Shown here: positions 60,780 through 64,000 of the stretch, piece after piece
Numbering within the stretch: the stretch's first letter is position 1
Layout: each line of letters opens with the position of its first letter
Assembly: GCF_943734655.1 (NCBI RefSeq)
Contig: NC_071355.1
Coordinates: forward strand, 15,914,768 to 15,978,767
DNA from: Sabethes cyaneus
Lineage: Eukaryota; Arthropoda; Insecta; Diptera; Culicidae
Length of the DNA: 64,000 nucleotides
Reading direction: 5' to 3'
Made by a program: the position numbers and the translations under genes
The notes under the pieces: generated by a model
What the model was told of the DNA's origin: nothing
The model's input: only the letters and a program-made list of their open reading frames with translations
Databases searched by the model: none

Positions 60780-62185
60780 TAATGCCATTTTACTTAAATT
60801 TTTTTTTTCAAGATCGCCTAAAGAAGCCCTAGCTATTGTTATGCAGATTTTTTGCTGTTTTGGTAATTTTTAAAAAATCTCGCAACATGGTGTTAAATTT
60901 ATTATCATTTTTTCGCCTGTAAAACGTTTGTTTCGCCCACAAGTACTTCAAATAACAGAAGTCTAACATACATTTTTATAGTAAAGTGAATAATAAGGAA
61001 ACAAAATACACTCAACTCGCTTTTTACGCGAAGGATACGTCCCGCGTAAATCAAAACCGCATAAAAAACCGCGTAAATTCCAAAAATCGCGTAAAAAAAC
61101 CGCGTAAATTCCGAAATTCGCGTAAAAAAAGCCGCGTAAATTCCAAAACTCGCGTAAAAAAAACAAAATTTCGCGTTAAAAAAACTTTGTGGATTTCAAC
61201 ACTACGCGAAAAAATAGACGTTTTGAGCACATCCGCGTAAATTCCGAAAATCGCGTAAAAACCGCGTAAATTTCGAAAATCGCGTAAAAAAACCGCGTAA
61301 ATTCCAAAATTCGCGTAAAAATAGTGGCTTAAAAACCGCGTAAAAAGCGACTTCAGTGTAATTGATTTATGATTACTAGTTTTGTTTATCCTGCTTGTTA
61401 CCACATTATTCGTAAAACAAGTTCTTAAACGAGGTAACTTACAATACCTGGTAGATATAAAAGGCTGTGTTCCGTTAACTTCACTGTTATCATTTCTTTT
61501 GGAATCAAGCAATTGTAAAAGCACAACTGGAGAATGTAAGACGCCTTCGGTAAGTCGGAAATATGCCAGTTTTACTCGAGATATTTTGAAAATGGCCCCA
61601 GAAGAGGCCAAAAAGAAAATATCCTCACTGTGAGAGATCAGCCAGCAACATAACAGTGGGTAGTTACGGTTAGTCGTAATCGTAACGTAATGAGCATAAA
61701 TTACGTAACCAAGATATCGATGATTTTTAACTCCCCCGCTCCTCTTCGTAACGTGATTTTGTATAGTGGATTTACGACTTGTAATGCAACCCCCGCCGTT
61801 CCCCTAAGTGCGTTACGTAATACGTAAACGATCCTTGTATAAAGCACTTCTATCGGGTCCAAACACGGGATATCAACTACATAAATAACATAAAAACTTC
61901 AATTCATAATTTCCATTACCTCATTACCTATTAAATTTTTTTCACTAACGTGACATAGGACTTTTATTCGTAGCGAAAATATTAAAAATCACAAATCGGA
62001 TTAACATTTGCAACTTGAAGTCAAAAGAAACTGGCCCTGCAATTGTCCTGTACTCTAACAGCTGGCTGCGAAGTATGTCGTATAAAAACAGAAAATCAAG
62101 TTTCGATAACGGAATGTAATCCTAGGCTTTAAGCTTTTACTTGCACTCGTAGTTGAGAACTGTTGTAAGTTACCCCGTTTGACAG
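60780..62185. mobile_element. TA-targeting TIR element, copy 1 (left-truncated)
   Basis: Aligns with 62188-63675 over most of its length (for example TAAAACGTTTGT..CGCCCACA, GGTAGATATAAAA, CGGTAAGTCGGAAATATGCCAG). Its right end GTTGTAAGTTACCCCGTTTGACAG meets copy 2 across one TA. The left TIR is missing, since Helitron sequence ends at 60686. It carries a nested MITE at 61009-61358. A GGTAAGT site follows an 83-codon frame, but I cannot show a transposase. Confidence 0.8.
61009..61358. mobile_element. 350-bp TA-flanked MITE with GCGTAAA repeats, nested in copy 1
   Basis: The ends are CACTCAACTCGCTTTTTACG and ...GCGACTTCAGTG, with TA on both sides (61007-61008 and 61359-61360). The sister element has the uninterrupted sequence ACAAAATAATTGATTTATG at 62746-62764, which is exactly the empty site. 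The interior is CGCGTAAATTCCGAAAATCG in many variants. A second copy is at 38705. Confidence 0.95.
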
Positions 62186-62187
62186 TA

Positions 62188-63675
62188 CCGTCAAACGGGG
62201 TAACTTGCAACAGCGGGGTAACATGCAACAACCCTATATCGATCCAATTTACTGTACTTTTTGATCTGTTACTTCAATTTTTAATCTGTATCAATCACTG
62301 AATCTTGTTGTTAATACTTCAAAGAAGCCTTATAGCGAATTCATAAATTAACCTGGGTTCGTGCTAACTCGAACCCGAAATTTATGAACGATACGGGCAG
62401 TTTGACAGATCGACCCGTAAACCGTAATGCTAGACAGTTTTAACCTGCGCTTCGAACTGAATTCTGTCAGTTTAACCGAAAGGCAATCTCGGTTAATTTA
62501 TGAACGCTTTGACAGCACTTCGAATACAACTGAGTGCTAATCGACCTGAGCCAGGTTAATTTATGAATTCCCTATTAGACACTGTTATGTTGATTTTCTG
62601 CTGTTTTGGTGATATTTAAAAAATCCCACAAGATGGTGTCAAATTCATCGTCAATTTTTCGTCAGTAAAACGTTTGTGCCGCCCACAGGCACTTCAAATA
62701 GAAGAATCCTAACATACATTTTTTATAGCAAAATGAACAATAAGGAAACAAAATAATTGATTTATGATGACTAGTTTTGTTTATCTTACTTGTTACCACG
62801 TTATTTGTAAAACAAGTACTTAAACGGGGTAACTTGCAACAGCTGGTAGATATAAAAAGCTGTGTTCCGTTACCTTCAAGAGGCACGTTATCATTTAATT
62901 TTACATCAAACAATACTTAAGCACACCTGAAGAGTGTAAGATACTTTCGGTAAGTCGGAAATATGCCAGTTTTTCTCTGGATATACTGAAAATGGCCATA
63001 GAAGAGGCCAAAACGAAAATAACCTTACTGAGAAAATCGACTAGCAATATGACAGTGTCTAATTACGATCACTCGTAACGTAATGAGCATTCATATATTA
63101 CGTAACTGAGATATCGATGATTTTTAACTCTCCACTTCATGACGCGATTTTGCATAATGGATATACGACGTGTAATGCGTTGTTATACAACTCCCGCTTC
63201 CCTAAGTGCGTTACGTAATATGTGAATGGTCCTTAAAAGGCAGCCCTATCGGATCCAGACAAGGAATATCAACTGCATGAATAATATAAAAAGTTATTTC
63301 TGTAATTTCCGTTACGGGGCTCATAAATTTGTTTCACCAACGTGACATAGGTCATTTATGCGTATATTCATAGCAAAAGCAATAAAAATCGCAGGTCGGA
63401 TTATCATTTGCATATTCAAGTCAAAAGAAACTCATACAGATCTTTAAATTCGTTCAATTTCCAAAAAATATTGCTTGTTGCAAGTTACCCCGTTTAAGGG
63501 GTTACTAGTAACAAATTAGTTAAAAAATTCTACAACAGCCACTATTGATCGCATATTTTTCTCAATATGTGAAATTGTTTTATGGTAAACCTAATAACTT
63601 TGTATTAATTAAATGTCCTCAAATTTTCACTTGCACTCATAGTTGAGAACTGTTGCAAGTTACCCCGTTTGACGG
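62188..63675. mobile_element. TA-targeting TIR element, copy 2 (both ends present)
   Basis: The left end CCGTCAAACGGGGTAACTTG and right end ...CAAGTTACCCCGTTTGACGG are inverted over about 26 bp, with TA outside both (62186-62187 and 63676-63677). It includes a nested 234-bp MITE at 62337-62570, so its own length is about 1.25 kb. Internal copies of CAAGTTACCCCGTTT occur near 63482. No intact transposase is visible. Confidence 0.88.
62337..62570. mobile_element. 234-bp MITE with perfect 20-bp inverted ends, nested in copy 2
   Basis: The ends GAATTCATAAATTAACCTGG and its exact complement. Copy 1 lacks this block at the equivalent place (AAAGAAGCCCTAG... near 60826), which confirms an insertion. 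The target duplication is not clear. No coding sequence. Confidence 0.85.
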
Positions 63676-63819
63676 TACCAGTTTATCTCAAGATTTATGA
63701 CACTTTAAAATATTTTATTATTAGAACGTTGGCTTTGGATTTATGGTACTGTACTGGGCAAGCAGAAGAAACGAGTCATTCGATGGAATCCGGTGAGTGC
63801 CCGTTGCTGCCTGTTGAGG

Positions 63820-64000
63820 AACAAGGGCAAGTTCTTCAAGCTTGATTAGTACATACGCTCCAACGAACGACAAACCCGATGATGTAAAGGAATCGTTTTA
63901 TGAATCCCTTGATAAAACATATGGAGTATGCCCAAAACAGGACGCAAAACAAAATCATCATCGGGAATACGAATGCACAGGTCGGAAGGGAAGAGTTTTC
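63820..64000 (+). mobile_element. Non-LTR retrotransposon, endonuclease domain start (runs off window)
   Basis: The frame reads STYAPTNDKPDDVKESFYE (about 63848-63905). After a one-base frame change it reads KIIIGNTNAQVGREEF to the window end. STYAPT and IGDxNAxxG are conserved blocks of the apurinic-type endonuclease of non-LTR elements, and here the usual GD is GN. It is decayed at least by this frameshift. The remainder lies beyond the window. Confidence 0.85.

Overview
The window looks like a stretch of insect nuclear genome, most probably a mosquito or another dipteran. No bacterial-type gene organisation is present. Coding signal is sparse, one gene is broken by introns with GT/AG boundaries and pyrimidine tracts, and most of the rest is transposable elements and degenerate tandem repeats. 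The transposable elements are BEL/Pao, jockey-type and other non-LTR retrotransposons, a Helitron, and hAT-, piggyBac- and TA-targeting TIR elements. The species assignment is an inference from this repeat profile. I found no rRNA, credible tRNA or CRISPR array.

Layout. 1-1476: foldback element cut by the window edge. 1497-2010: jockey-type reverse transcriptase relic (minus). 2011-5009: unassigned. 5010-6735: composite repeat (unique head, ~12-bp array, pyrimidine tract). 7199-9985: BEL/Pao relic split by a 654-bp hAT-type element with an 8-bp target duplication. 10385-15062: A-rich arrays, two sister non-LTR tails and a TIR element. 15063-20690: mostly unassigned, with one minisatellite. 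20690-23440: second composite-repeat copy, inverted, carrying two small insertions. 24430-24815: tail of another non-LTR element. 24928-25412: ~31-bp array. 25916-27951: 2-kb hAT-like foldback with an exact 8-bp duplication. 29134-30813: shorter inverted-repeat pieces.

32173-42621 (minus) holds the only convincing host gene. It has four coding exons, consistent phases and a predicted product of 336 residues with a signal peptide. I do not recognise the family. Its 8.8-kb first coding intron carries a 2-kb TTAA-flanked foldback, a TA-type MITE, two non-LTR relics in opposite orientation and a (GA)n run.

44690-48740: 24-bp arrays, a TIR element, and a jockey relic interrupted by a 926-bp TA-flanked element. 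48868-48905: Penelope/hammerhead-like motif (tentative). 51552-51659: perfect 53-bp inverted repeat. 51714-54525: a non-LTR relic running into ~2 kb of CCCTAG hexamer satellite with an 18-bp higher-order form. 55195-56365: another A-rich array. 58964-60686: Helitron derivative keeping a helicase C-terminal motif and carrying a nested MITE. 60780-63675: two copies of one TIR family joined through a single TA, each carrying another nested MITE. 63820-64000: start of a non-LTR endonuclease domain.

The elements do not form a pathway. What the window records well is a nested insertion history: in several cases the empty target site can be read from the host element's reading frame or from a sister copy.
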